From Ixodes scapularis (Eukaryota; Arthropoda; Arachnida; Ixodida; Ixodidae): a stretch of 64,000 bases of DNA. The position numbers and the translations under genes are program-made. The notes beneath the pieces are model-generated. The model was not told the DNA's origin. It worked only from the letters and a program-made list of their open reading frames with translations, and did no database searches. The stretch covers positions 61,049,930-61,113,929 of the forward strand of contig NW_024609836.1 of NCBI RefSeq assembly GCF_016920785.2, in the 5' to 3' direction. Positions 18,802-29,931 of this stretch are shown here, piece by piece (the stretch's first letter is position 1; every line of letters begins with the position of its first letter).

Positions 18802-19018
18802 TGTCGTGTGTCTCGCGGCACGATGAAGGAAGTGATAGCCAACCAAGTAGTTCCCAGCAGAACAACCCCCAGCCTTTATTCCGCGCGCGTATATATCGCC
18901 AACCGCCGTACCACTGATAAGCGGAGAGCGAGGCGAGTCACGTACGCAGGTCAGATAGGGAATGACAGTCAGTGATGGTACAGCAATATGATGATGATGC
19001 GGTCAGGATGACACCCCA
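18802..19018 (-). repeat. 5' LTR of the Ty3/gypsy element
   Basis: 217 bp, the upstream LTR in element orientation. It contains a TATATA motif on the minus strand at 18890-18895, a plausible promoter position, and AATAAA at 18875-18880. It ends exactly where the primer-binding site begins. Confidence 0.93.
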
Positions 19019-19023
19019 ACTTC

Positions 19024-20470
19024 GTCCTGGAGACGTAGCGTGCGCTCACTATAGCCGTGTGCCAGGAAGGAAACAAATATCTAACAGGAGGGAAAACGAG
19101 AAAGCTACGTAAGATAATTGTTATTTTTACAGAAATACTATCAAATGTGCACGTGTTTTAAGATTGCACGAAATGAATATATTACCAGAAAGAACCTAGT
19201 TTCCAATCTTTGCAACACGCGCCGGCCGCTTCTTTCTTTTTGAAGGAGAGAAATCTGAAGCCAGTTCCATTCGCCTGTCCTTGAAAAGGCGTTGGTCTCC
19301 CGCACGCATAAGTACTGCCAAAACGCGTTTCTACCAAAGGTGGTGACCCACAAACACGTCCTCGCACCATTGCAGGATCCGTCGTCTGAATATTGGATCT
19401 GCTTCTTACCTGTCTGGGCTAGTGATGGCTCACAAATGTCTTCAAGTTGGCAGAAATCATATAACATAATGTAACATAGCGAAACAATGTCTGATAATGT
19501 TCCTTAAAAGGGGAGGCAAAAATATTACCATGAGTTTTACGTGCATATTTTGTGCTATCCCATGCCTATCGATCCAGCCAACAGCATTGCCATCGTGTTT
19601 TAATTACATTTGGCCTTACCATGTATCACCAACAAACTTGAAGTGTGTTTCGACGCGCGGAAGTGCACTCGCTCGAAGTGACACTAAGTTAGCCCGTCTG
19701 ACAGGGGTATAACTTCTTCCCTTAACCAGGGAACAATGCAAGAGACTTGATTTACCATTACGACCGGCACCAAAATGCCTTGTTTCCAGACGAAACGTTC
19801 TGGTGTTTCGAGCCTTTTTTTTCGCTGCATCTGTGGTTCACTAGCATGTACTACGCTTACGGTCGGTGGATGGCGCTCTTGCATTACGAACGGCTGCCAA
19901 TGGGCAGTATTTGACGCGTGTGAGAGCAGGGCAGGGTCACCCTAGTGGTACAAGGTGCCAGTGACAAACGTACTCCGCGGTCATTGAGAGGTTAATAAAC
20001 GCAAGTTTGGGCAAGCCCTGAGAATCCTATCATCGCTTGGCAGCCAATGAGATTAAGGCACGAGCCAATAAGAATGCCGATGAACGATTCATCAAGCAAA
20101 AAACATGAGCATAATAAACTGCACCCTTCTTTTTTTAAGGTTTTAATGAGTATAGGTGATGAAACCGACACCACTCATCGGCCTGACGAACAGTCTTTGG
20201 GCAGCCCAGTCAATTTGAATCGGCACCGCTTATTCACAAACATAAACTTTTAGGTTTAGTTTGTGACTCGCGACCGCTACACAAGTGGCGAACAAGAGGA
20301 GCATCTCTACACGGAACATCCGGCACTTCCGCTAACGTCCACCGACTCTAATTGAAGCTTTCGCCGCTGTTAGGCGCGAGCGCTCGAGTTCGCGTTCCTC
20401 CTTTTCGAAAGAGGTACATTCTAGCACAATAAAACCAACTGATCGATATGTATAGCAGCAAATCGTTTAT
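19024..20470. other. Unassigned sequence
   Basis: No element or gene recognised. A minus-strand ORF at 19141-19467 and a plus-strand ORF at 20047-20253 have no recognisable motif. The stretch 19990-20110 has protein-like composition but no family match I can name. Confidence 0.4.
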
Positions 20471-20471
20471 T

Positions 20472-20555
20472 TCTCTCTCTCAAACACATATACACACATA
20501 TACACACGTGCAAGCACGCACGCATACCCACACAGACACACACGCACAAGTACGC
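20472..20555. repeat. CT- and CA-rich simple repeat
   Basis: Begins as (TC)n and continues as interrupted (CA)n with ACACATATAC and ACGCACGC variants. Translations across it are cysteine/valine-rich artefacts. Confidence 0.9.
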
Positions 20556-21600
20556 AACAAACAATGGCCACTGAAATTTTAAAAAAAGAACAAAACAAAA
20601 ATCGCGTGGCATTTCTGTGAAATTGCATTTTGGGGCGAACGCCTCTAGCGCTTGACGTCTGTCATTTCCAGTTCCCTTCCACAAACACACTCGGAGCACT
20701 TTCGTGCGAAAGTAGACCTGGCATTACAATGTTTGGTTATTCCTGCCGCCAAACATGACAAAAAGAAAAAAAAAATCGAGCTCACGCATTTTGTTGTCCG
20801 TAACAAAATGCAGTTTTCCCGTAAGAGCGTTCCAAAGAGCGGCAGCATTCAGTTCAGCGTTCAATAGCCTGACCTCAGAAACAATAAACGCATATAGCTG
20901 GAATCGTAGCACCGAGTTACCTCATCTAAATATCGATTTCGAGCCCGTTGCTTCTGAGATACGTAAACATGCACCACTCCCCGCCAGCTGTGGCTGTCAC
21001 CCGCTGTGAACGAACAAAGTTTTAACATCAAACATACGACAAACATTCTATCTTAGGGTGTGGAGCGAGGAGAAGCCTGTAGATGAAATACGTAGGGTAA
21101 GACCAAATAGTAACCCGGCATATCTTTTGAACCGAGGGCCTCGAACACTCTGGAGTCTGTTTGCCTAACCCGCGGTGAAGATGTGGAGAAAGAACTCTGT
21201 CTCTTTTCCTTTCTCGCTCTCACCCATGAAATGTCTCCTTCAATTCACTCGAGTCGGCTCTATGGAGACTTGGCAAGGGCTAGTCACAGACGCTCTCTCG
21301 CCCTCCGAAGACATCTTGAAAGCTGTTTGTTTTATCTCTGCAACCTTATGCACTCTCTCCTTTCCACATCAGTTTTGGGGGGCGATGTCTCTTTCTGATT
21401 CCCGAAACAAAAAGAGATTTCCACCCGTGCTCTTTTGTACAGTGAAAAAACGACGGAATTCTCTAAAATCGAAACGGCAGACCGCTGGGTTCCGCAGTTA
21501 TACTCCTTTAAAAGCGCAGCTCTTAGGCGCCCGTTTCCGGCTTGAGCGGTGATGCCGTCGCCGTCGGCGTAACCACGCGTTGCATTATGGGACGTTTCCC
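20556..21600. other. Unassigned sequence
   Basis: No recognisable gene. Overlapping short ORFs on both strands, including one at 21175-21552, lack motifs. It leads directly into the CRE-palindrome cluster. Confidence 0.4.
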
Positions 21601-21604
21601 ACAA

Positions 21605-21755
21605 TGACGTCACATGTGACGTCACGTGTGACGTCACGAGGGTCACGGGTGACGTCACGGGGGTCACTCATGAAGGTCACGACGAAGGTCACAATCTTCA
21701 TGTGACCTTCACTCGTGAAGGTAACGACTTTACGAGGTCTTCACGAGTGACGTCA
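21605..21755. promoter_or_regulatory. Cluster of five CRE palindromes and three nuclear-receptor half-sites
   Basis: The exact 8-bp CRE palindrome TGACGTCA occurs at 21605, 21617, 21629, 21650 and 21748; the first three are spaced 12 bp apart. Between the fourth and fifth are AGGTCA half-sites at 21674 and 21686 on the plus strand and one on the minus strand (TGACCT at 21703). CRE sites bind CREB/ATF bZIP factors and AGGTCA binds nuclear receptors; both are conserved in arthropods. The cluster could be a promoter or enhancer, or part of a dispersed repeat with internal GTGACGTCAC units. No adjacent coding gene was found. Confidence 0.55.
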
Positions 21756-21757
21756 CA

Positions 21758-21862
21758 TAGGAGGAGGGAGGGAAGGGGAGTCGGAGGGGAGGAGAAAGAG
21801 GAGGAGGAGGTGAGGAGGAGAAGGGGCACATTTTCCTCGCCGTCCCCTCCCCTTCTCCTCGT
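21758..21862. repeat. Purine-rich tract with hairpin
   Basis: A strongly purine-biased stretch (GGAGGAGG-like) runs from 21758 to 21827. Its end, GAGGAGAAGGGG (21815-21826), is exactly complementary to CCCCTTCTCCTC (21849-21860) across a 22-base loop. It directly follows the CRE cluster. Triplex or hairpin formation is plausible. Confidence 0.75.
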
Positions 21863-22582
21863 CAAGAGCTGCGCTCTAATTCGGCAATACAAGGAATTAT
21901 GAACGTCTTCCATTTTTTTTATCCTCACGTCCTCACGACAGATCTCGGGGAATGCTCACTCCAAAGGCAGAGTCACGCTGCTCGTACATATCATACAAGA
22001 GACGCGGAGTTTCTCTGCAGACATGATGGCAGAAGGAATCACCTGTGGACACGCCTCAAGTATTTTCGAAGCACGTTGGCTTTCATACATACGTGTGCTT
22101 CGAACACGTCTGATGGCAGTTTTCTTATAACCAATTTCAACGAAACCTTATTAAAGAGGCAAACACGCCTGATACAAAGTCTGCAGACTATGTTTTGTAT
22201 GGTGTGTTAGCTGTGTGGCCGCGACTTAAAAAAATCTAGAGCGTCTACCTTGTTTTTTTTTTCTCGAAAGCCCTCGAGAGACCCGATCGCTGCAATCGAC
22301 GTGGTGGAGCTCGGCGAATGACGAGACTGATAATATGTTTAGACAAAAAAATATTATACGAGCTCGATCACGCTGACAAAGACCCGTGAGCACAGAATGT
22401 GTGGTAGGTCTTCCAGGGAAGAAGAGATGGCCGTCTGAACGGCACCGCCTACCGGAGATTCGTTCTCATTTCTGACACACGCCGCGAGATGGCGCAGCAT
22501 GATAGGGCGGGCCGCGAGAGCGCGTGACCCCTTATCACGCCACGGGAATGAGTTGGCTTTTCCGTGCTGCGACCACTTCCGA
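21863..22582. other. Unassigned sequence
   Basis: No recognisable feature; small ORFs only. A T run at 22252-22261. Confidence 0.4.
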
Positions 22583-22795
22583 CACCGAATAGCTCAGTCG
22601 CAAGCAAAACACTTGTCTCATGATTACACGAGGTATTGAGTTTAAATCCTGCCGTGGGATCGAAGTATTTTTATATGTTTTCCTACAGGTGTGATGACTT
22701 TCGGTACAGGTTTTCCGATCGAGCCGGCCGTTCCGACCCAACGTTAAAGAAGAACTCCATATAAATCGGCTGTCCAAAACCACATGCTGCGTTAA
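22583..22795 (+). mobile_element. tRNA-derived SINE-like unit
   Basis: A tRNA-like head has an A-box-like TAGCTCAGTCG (22590-22600), an anticodon-loop-like GTCTCATGATT (22615-22625) as in methionine tRNAs, and a B-box-like GAGTTTAAATCC (22638-22649). The B box departs from the GGTTCGA consensus, so it is decayed and unlikely to be transcribed. A non-tRNA body follows to about 22795. No clear target duplication or A tail was seen, so the ends are approximate. A degenerate tRNA pseudogene is the alternative. Confidence 0.55.
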
Positions 22796-23039
22796 AAACA
22801 GCGTGCGCCATGGAACTCAGCAGGGTGAGACGGCCTGCTCAGTGCCACAATGCAAGCTGTTCTTTTCGGTTTAAAGATACTTTCAGTCTAGTTCTAATGT
22901 TGCAGCCTTTGGCTCTCCCAAGTAATTTGAGGGCAAGTATAGCAGCTCAATATTTGTTAGGTCGTATGAACTACTGAAGGTCGTTCAACGCCTTAAGTGT
23001 GACGTGACTCTCGAGATAGGCGCACCCCTATAAAAATTA

Positions 23040-23345
23040 TTTTTGACTTTTTATTGAAATCGTGTTGACTTCTTGTTGACTCTGATTACTTTCTTTTCAC
23101 TTTGACGTTCTCTTGACACGGTCAACAAAAAGTGTGCTGCCTTTTTGTTGAAACTTTTCTGATGATTTTCTTCAGCCTGAGTCAAAAGAAAAGCTGTTGG
23201 CTTTCTATTAACTTTGTGTTGATTTTTTTCTGCTGACTTTCTGCTGACAGCGTCATCAGAACGATGACGCTGTCAGCAGAAAATTTAACAGGAAGTCTGT
23301 TGAATTTGTTATTACAAAGTGGGCCAATATTCAAAATAAAGTAAA
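23040..23345. repeat. Foldback element with perfect 19-bp hairpin
   Basis: TTTCTGCTGACAGCGTCAT (23238-23256) and its exact complement (23264-23282) are separated by 7 bases. Outside, the flanks are partly complementary (TATTAACTTTGTG-like on the left, TTGTTATTACAAAG on the right), and the left side has degenerate GTTGACTT-type units. It looks like a small inverted-repeat element with variable outer arms. Confidence 0.65.
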
Positions 23346-24689
23346 CAGAAAAGCTAGAGAAAGTGAGTTTAAAAGCTATTGACATTTTATATCTACTGAC
23401 GACTTTTTTTAGCAGCCTTTTAAGAGAAAAGCATCACAATTGTTTGTAAGGGCTGTCACTTGATACGTTCATAGCGCTGGATTGGCATGGATGTCTCGTA
23501 GCATTCGCTGCAATCCATCGTAAGACAAAAACAGAGTATGGCGCGTCTACCGCTTCCAACTATCTCGAAAGCTACACCCGTCAGCAGAGTCGCGTTTTCT
23601 TGTTGACTTCGTCGCTTAGCACGCTTCAACTCTCCTCTTGAATGCGAAGTTTCACTTACCGCTTGCTCGTGCTTATATAGCCTGGGCTAGAGGAATATCG
23701 TCTGCGTGTGTTTGTGTGTTGTCGGTGACAGCCGTATTCATGGGAATGCGTCTGCGCTCTTGAGACCCTTATTGTTCGGGGAAACTTGGTGTTTGTGCTT
23801 TTGAATGTGCGGGCATGTGCCAAAAGCAGTGACGATGTCTGTCGGCAGAAAGGGAGTGGAAATTGTGGACTCCCGTATTTCGGCGCAATAAAGAAATTTT
23901 CTTCCGAGTTTTCAGTAAATGAAAAAAGAAGGAAGGCTTGCTTGTCCGTATTTCATTGATCCCTCAGCTTTACATATATGCTCTCTTTTTTTTTATCCTC
24001 GCTCTCTATTCGATTTGTATTTTTTTTCACAGATACAAAGTTTTCAAAGGGTTCGGACTAGTTACCGTTCCCGGCTAAGGGTCATTTATCGCGAAAGTTA
24101 CTTCAAACTATATTGTTTGCTCTGAGGACTGTGTTCACTCTTCTGGAAAATGTGCCGTTTGTTACACTCCGATGTTTAATGAACGGAAACTTTGTACTTA
24201 ACCAGATGTTTTTCTTTTTTAAAGTTTACGTTTTTAGATTGGTGCTTGTATTTGTTTTTTTCTTCTAGAGGCGGATGCGTGGTGTGTGAGCATCGATCAC
24301 GTTTAAAATGTTGCGCACAGCGTTCGCAAACACGCAGGTAAGATAGAACTTCGCTAAAACATAAAATCAAATAAAAGCATTCGCAAAATAAAAGCATGCT
24401 TTAAAGCCTTTCTTTCAGAACATCATTCGTTAGAGTACTGTTCAGATAGACGATGAGACTTGTAGGATGTTTTCTGTGTATTGTGTGCGTCGTAAGAGAG
24501 CCATCTAACAATACTGCACAAAGCGCCTATGCAAACTTTTAGATCCGCAACGGACATTTACATCAATTATTCGTTGAAATGAAGCCCGTTTGAAAATCTA
24601 ATAGCGACGCACTCGCTTTTACTTCATTAGAGTCTGAGCCTGGGATGTCAGCAGATTTTCAGAACACAGTTTTAGAAGTATACGTCTCA

Positions 24690-24797
24690 CCAGAAAAAAA
24701 AAAAAAAAGAAAAAAAAAAGCCATTAGCTTTGGTGCGGAGTGGTCTTGCGGAGTTCGAACCACCAGACGCGCCACGGCTTTTTTTTTTTTTTTTTCA
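24690..24797. repeat. A-run and T-run inverted pair
   Basis: A near-pure A run ending AAAAAGCC (to about 24722) and a T run starting GGCTTTTT (24775-24797) are complementary arms around about 53 bases. This is either a small foldback structure or two independent homopolymers. Confidence 0.6.
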
Positions 24798-27700
24798 ATT
24801 TGGGAGAAAGGAAGGTGACTGGCGCCCTCTATCGTCGGGGGCTTTTCGGGCGCCATTTGAGGCTGTCATTTTGGCGAACCCAGCGTCTCCATGCGCCAGC
24901 GTTTAAGATCTCTCTTGGAGCATGAAAAGCACGATGGGAACGCGTGTTCTCGGGCGCGAGGGGCTATCCCCCTAGGGGAGCATTTGGCGCCGTATGCGCG
25001 CTCTTGAATATAAACAAGCGGAGTGGAATCCATTCTACCTGAAGTACGTTGCAGGGTAAGGAAAGTGGAACGAGCTTCTTCTATAAAGCCTTCCCACTCT
25101 TTCCATTTTAGCAAAACGAGCACCGGAGGAGAGGCGAACAAAGAAAAAGAAACCTTGAATCACGGAAAGCAGATAGCTTCGTGGGCGACCCTTGTGCTGT
25201 CCCTTTTAAGCTGCAACAAACTACAGTATTTAGATATTTCTCCCTTTTTGCAACGTGCCATAAAATTGAGTTCACACTGATTGGAATAGGGATGTCATTT
25301 TTCTTTGTCAACTCAGGACGAAGCTGTAAACAATGATCTATAGTCTGTGGCAATAGACTAGGGCACGGATATAGGCTTTCTCTTGCTCAATTCCTAATAA
25401 AAGCAAAACTTCAATACATCGATGGAATGGGAAATGTATTTGCTTATATATATATAAATCAAAAAATTGTCGCAGGACGAAGAAGAAAGTTAAAGGAAAC
25501 TAGGAGTGAGAACACCACCTGTTCGGCAGATGGAGCCATTTTGCATTCGTCACTTTTACATGCTACAGCAGGACGAAACATGGTATCAGTCACACTGAAA
25601 AGGCTCTATTGAAATACGATGTTCTGTGACCTGTATTTGTGCCCACCTATTTTATTGCATAGGGTGACTATGATAATTACAGCTCCGTTATAACAGACCG
25701 TAAAAATCTGCGCCTCCACAGGGAAGGCTGAAGCTTGAACCGATTGTAAGCTTTGGTGGTGAATTTATTTGGTGATATTTTGGAGCGTAGCTCCCTTTTT
25801 GTAAGCTAACAAAAGCATTATTCAGATTTATGCGTATAAGTCGTTTGTTTTGCGTTCAAAGTTTATTCTTCATTATTGTTTTAATTTTACAGCCTAATCC
25901 CGTTGGCACATGGAATAGTGAGGCTCTAATTCCCACCAATGTTCGCCTAGCCTGTTGTATCACTTTTCAGTTCTTTTGAAGTAGCGTCTGTTAATTTTTT
26001 TTTGTTATTGTTACGGGCGTTTCATTTGCTACCGGGGTGGGTCCCTAATTCCTGGTCGCTAATCTGCTTATTTTGGGTCGGTGGTGGTGACGAAATTTTC
26101 GGCCGTTTATTTGGGGATTACTTTTTCATTTTATTTTATGTTGCTCATGGTATCGATGCTTCGTTTCAGTTATAATGCTCTTTCTATGTTTTATCCAAGC
26201 GCGTTTAGAGCTGAGCTTTTTCTGCATAACAACTCCAACCCCTTGCAATTAATTCCTCTTTCCAGGGGTGGAACTTTGTCCGCCAGGCAGCAGTAAATTC
26301 TTCGATTCGTTTGATGAGGCACCAGCTTCCTTTTTTTTTCTGCTGTGGACGTTTCGCGGACTTGCGTCTTAGTAAATGTTGTTTACGACAGATGTCACTA
26401 ATCGTTGTAGGGTTGGCAGGGTTGGCGGGGGGATCACGAAAATATTTTAAAGACACAAATTTTCGATCTTTTTTTTTTCAAAGACATATTGATGAACGTA
26501 TGAAAACAAGTCTCCAAATTTTGCCTCAAACTAATTTGAATACTTCATATATGTGCCTAAGATAAATAGATAGACGATACGGGAGGTAATCTATGCTCGC
26601 TAGTACTGGGTGCGTCCACAACAACCAGCACATTTCGCACGTCTTTTGAAATTCGAATTTCATACGTGCATACTTACAATTAGGCACGCGAGTGTCGATT
26701 TGTACAAGTTTACGTCAATTTTGTTTTTAGATAAATTAAAAAGTGTCGAAATTGTAAAAAATAGTTTTAAAACCGGTTTGCGAGCTCGCTTTCAGGTGAC
26801 GTGTATGGGCAACCTGGGGATTCAAAACGTTTGGCCAACGTCACCCATCCGACAAATCATCAGTGTCCGTCTGCATCGCTAGGGGGCCAAGGGTAACCGG
26901 CCACGTGAGCGGCGCTCCGCCACTGATAAAGGGCCGCCGCAGCGTATGCGCGGTGGCTCTTGGGATTGCGGCGCGGGAGATAACGGTCATTAAATGTCTA
27001 CGCGTTGTTGAACCGGTCTGCTGTGACATTCCCCGAGACGGGAAGCAGCAAAGGCATTCCCACACGTGCTAAAGGCAAAGGAACACCGGGAACGCCAAAG
27101 TAAAGGTTGGCAACACGCAGGGATATCGCGATATATAGTTGTTTTGACAAAATATATAAACAATGAGCATCGTTGATCAAGCTCGCAAACCTGTGTGCAG
27201 ACGACAAAAAGGCTGGTATAGGCCGTAGAAGATGCACGGACTCCGTTTCGGATTTATTGTTAATATTTGAACACTTTAATTGAGCTCTAAAAAAATAAAA
27301 GATGTAGAGGTAACTTTTTGGCAAAAAAAAAAACGATGTTTCCCTGCCCGATTTTATATTTTTATGTTTGAAATGCACATTTTGCGATGCGTGCAAATTC
27401 TGCTAGTTTTTAGGGCCATAGAGCTTCGTTGCGGGGATAGCTAAGCCTTTTCGCCCTTGAGAGAATTAACTGGAGTTGAACCCGGAAAATTGTAAGCGCT
27501 GACATTGGTGGTTTCGATGGTGAGAACAAAAAAGAGTGACAAAAAAGCAAAAAATTAAATGAAATAATAAATTAGGCGTGATGTCTTTTTTTTTTTTGCC
27601 GCGATGAGTTGAAGCAGTTTGAATGCTTCTCAACTTTAGTCACATTGCGCCGTGCCCTTGTTTTTCTGCGAAGTAAGCCACAAAATGACCAGACACAGAC

Positions 27701-27857
27701 CCTACAGGGAATATTTCGTCTGAAATAGCAATCCGAATTCCAAGTCTCAATATGTTCTTTTTTTTCTCTAGAAATTATAAAAGCTTCAAGTTGGGTCTTA
27801 GAGGCTGAGAGAATTTTCAAACAAAACTAAAATCGTGACGTCAGATGCTGTAATAGA

Positions 27858-27982
27858 GGGGGGGGGGGGGGGGGGAGGGGGAAGTATGACTTGTTCCGAA
27901 AGGGATACAATGAGTTCGATGGTGTGAACTGAATGCTGAAAAAACCCACATACCAGCGCGTAGACACACACACACACACACA
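27858..27982. repeat. G18 run and CA microsatellite
   Basis: Eighteen consecutive G at 27858-27875 then A and five G. An (AC)n tract of about 20 bases lies at 27963-27982. Both are slippage-prone; the G run could form a quadruplex. Confidence 0.92.
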
Positions 27983-29670
27983 AAGGATGCGGGAATTATT
28001 GTGTTAAATTCTCTACTCTATTTGGGGACTTTATAGAACACGTGACGCCACACCGCTTGAGGGCGCGGGAAAATGTGAATGTTGGTTTTGACATAACCCT
28101 CATTTGACGGTTTCTCAATAGCTGTTTTGAATTGAGATGTAATAAAAAGCAGGCCAAAAATATTAAAATTCGTGTGTTAAAAAAGTGCTTAGCTTTTGGT
28201 AGCCAAAAGAAAGCGTTGGAGCTCTTTTTTCAGACGTCGCCAGTGATATGGGCCCATAGGGTTCAGCCGCTGAAACCACCAATGTCCTAGTGTATGCCAC
28301 GCCGTTCCGATCCGGAATGCATGGGACATATTCCTTGGATTTTTATATTAAGTCTATGCCGTCCTTTAGAATCTGGGTCTGTCAGAGGTGTCTCGCGAAA
28401 ACATAGAGTCTCCGATGTGTTTCTAAAAGTTCCAACTAAAATAAACAATAAGAAATCTCCTAGCTCTTTTTGAAAATCTTAGAGATTTATTTTGAGGCGA
28501 TAATGGACGTCTCTTTCAATACCCAGACACATCTACGCCCAAGTCCAACGGCGCGGATTTAATGCACTTTTCTCTGTTGCACGTTTCTACCGCCCGGCCA
28601 CGCAAAGTGTTGCCACAAACTTTGGCCAGGTGATAGGATCTCGCATTTCTTCCTCACGTCCTTTTGCACGATGGCGTCGCCTCCCCTGGAGTGGCGGATA
28701 AAAGCGTCATGATAAGACGAATACTGATAACAAACAGAACAAGATGGCAAACGACGTAAACGATATAAGCGAAGAAAACAAGAAAGGTTTGAATGGATTA
28801 TGGTGGCGAACTGGGCTATTCCTGGAAGTGATTTAGCTCAAAGCGCTTTCAGAGTTTTATTTTCTTTTTTCAATAAGGACTTCCTTTAGAGTACCATCCG
28901 CACGGGTGCACAGATCTAATCTCATTTCGTTTCAGCGGATTTCTCGTCTCCCTTACGGAAGCTTTGTATCAGTAAAATTGCCTGTATATAACAATAAAAT
29001 AAAGAACTGTTAAGCTAGGCGCAACTCGAAACGATACTGATGAAAAACGAAACATAGGTTGTAATGAAAAGTGATACAGGGAAAAAGATAAAAGGGACAT
29101 AAAAGTAGTTTTCTCATCATTCGATTGAATTCCTTGCAGCTGACCCCATACTCGAAATTCTTGCGAAGCACACAAAATATAAAAACACAAAACGAAACTG
29201 ACTTTTTTAATTTTTACTCGTTTAAATTTTACCAATAAGTTCTTTTTCGACTCAGTATTGCTTAATAATAAATTTCCGCACGGGTTTTGTCGTACATGCT
29301 GACCCAAGCAGGAAGTTCCCACAAGAACGTTAGCTCCTGTAATTCATTCAGTCGCACTGCGGAGTAAGCGAAATATATTTCGACGGTCATTCAACGAATT
29401 ACATGTAAGGATTTGATATGCTTTATTTTATTTATCGTGGTTGCTATGGCGCCTTGCTTAAAGCATCGTTTCTGAGAAGAAAAAAAAAAAAAGGTTGGAC
29501 GTAAATTAATTTAGGTATTTTAACATTGCTCTCGAAATTAGGTTCATATCATCGCAGGGTCGTTTTAGTACGGTGCCTTGAACGCGTGTTGGACTGGTGA
29601 CTTTCCCGCATCCTTATTCGTGGTCCCTCAATGTCCGTCTGATAACGGTAAAATAGATAAGTGGATTATA

Positions 29671-29931
29671 ACGGGTGGTTCTCATTTGAACCCGTTCGCA
29701 TTTCTATCTTCTTGTCTTTACCTTCTCATTTCAACCCAGCGCAAAACAACTTTCGCGTTTCTCCCTTTCTCATTTAAACCGTTCTCAAAACAAACTTTTG
29801 GGTTTTGACCCTTCTCCAAACGACTTTTCTCATTTTAACCTTTCTCATTTCAAATTTTCTCAAAACGTACTTTCTGGTTTTGACCATTGTCAGAAAGACT
29901 TTTCTCATTTTAACCTCTCTCATTTCGAACC
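29671..29931 (-). repeat. Diverged inverted relative of the 107-bp satellite
   Basis: On the minus strand this segment reads as GGTTCAAATGAGAA-type words, including GGTTTAAATGAGAAAGGGAG, AAACGCGAAAG and GGTCAAAAC, the same vocabulary and ~15-bp spacing as the satellite starting at 31411. It contains an internal 76-bp repeat (GACTTTTCTCATTTTAACC at 29822 and 29898), about five subunits. Its divergence and opposite orientation indicate an older array fragment or progenitor rather than a recent copy. Confidence 0.8.

Larger units (their letters stand above)
14485..19018 (-). mobile_element. Ty3/gypsy LTR retrotransposon, full-length but defective
   Basis: A 4,534-bp element on the minus strand with two 217-bp LTRs, a 5-bp target duplication ACTTC (14480-14484 and 19019-19023), a primer-binding site touching the 5' LTR, a polypurine tract touching the 3' LTR, and gag, zinc knuckles, protease, RT, RNase H and integrase in that order. 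The integrase-last order identifies Ty3/gypsy (Metaviridae). Gag and pol lie largely in one frame. At least four lesions break it: stops at 18072 and 16833, a frameshift near 15730 and stops near 15635. The LTRs differ at about 13 of 217 positions (about 6%), so the insertion is old. No envelope-like ORF is present. Confidence 0.95.
23350..29670. other. Unassigned AT-rich intergenic sequence
   Basis: No gene, transposon domain or RNA gene is recognised. It contains the A and T runs at 24690-24797 and the G run and CA repeat at 27858-27982, listed separately, and other short homopolymers (for example 26330, 26470, 27585, 29482). A minus-strand ORF at 24866-25141 has protein-like composition but no identifiable domain. 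An unrecognised host exon could be hidden here. Confidence 0.4.

Noticed and set aside
24735..24775. tRNA gene from a GGTTCGAAC word on the minus strand
   Set aside because: The T-arm cannot pair correctly and no A box or acceptor stem is visible.
24866..25141. Minus-strand 91-codon ORF as a gene
   Set aside because: No domain, signal peptide or neighbouring context supports it; it may be a dispersed repeat.
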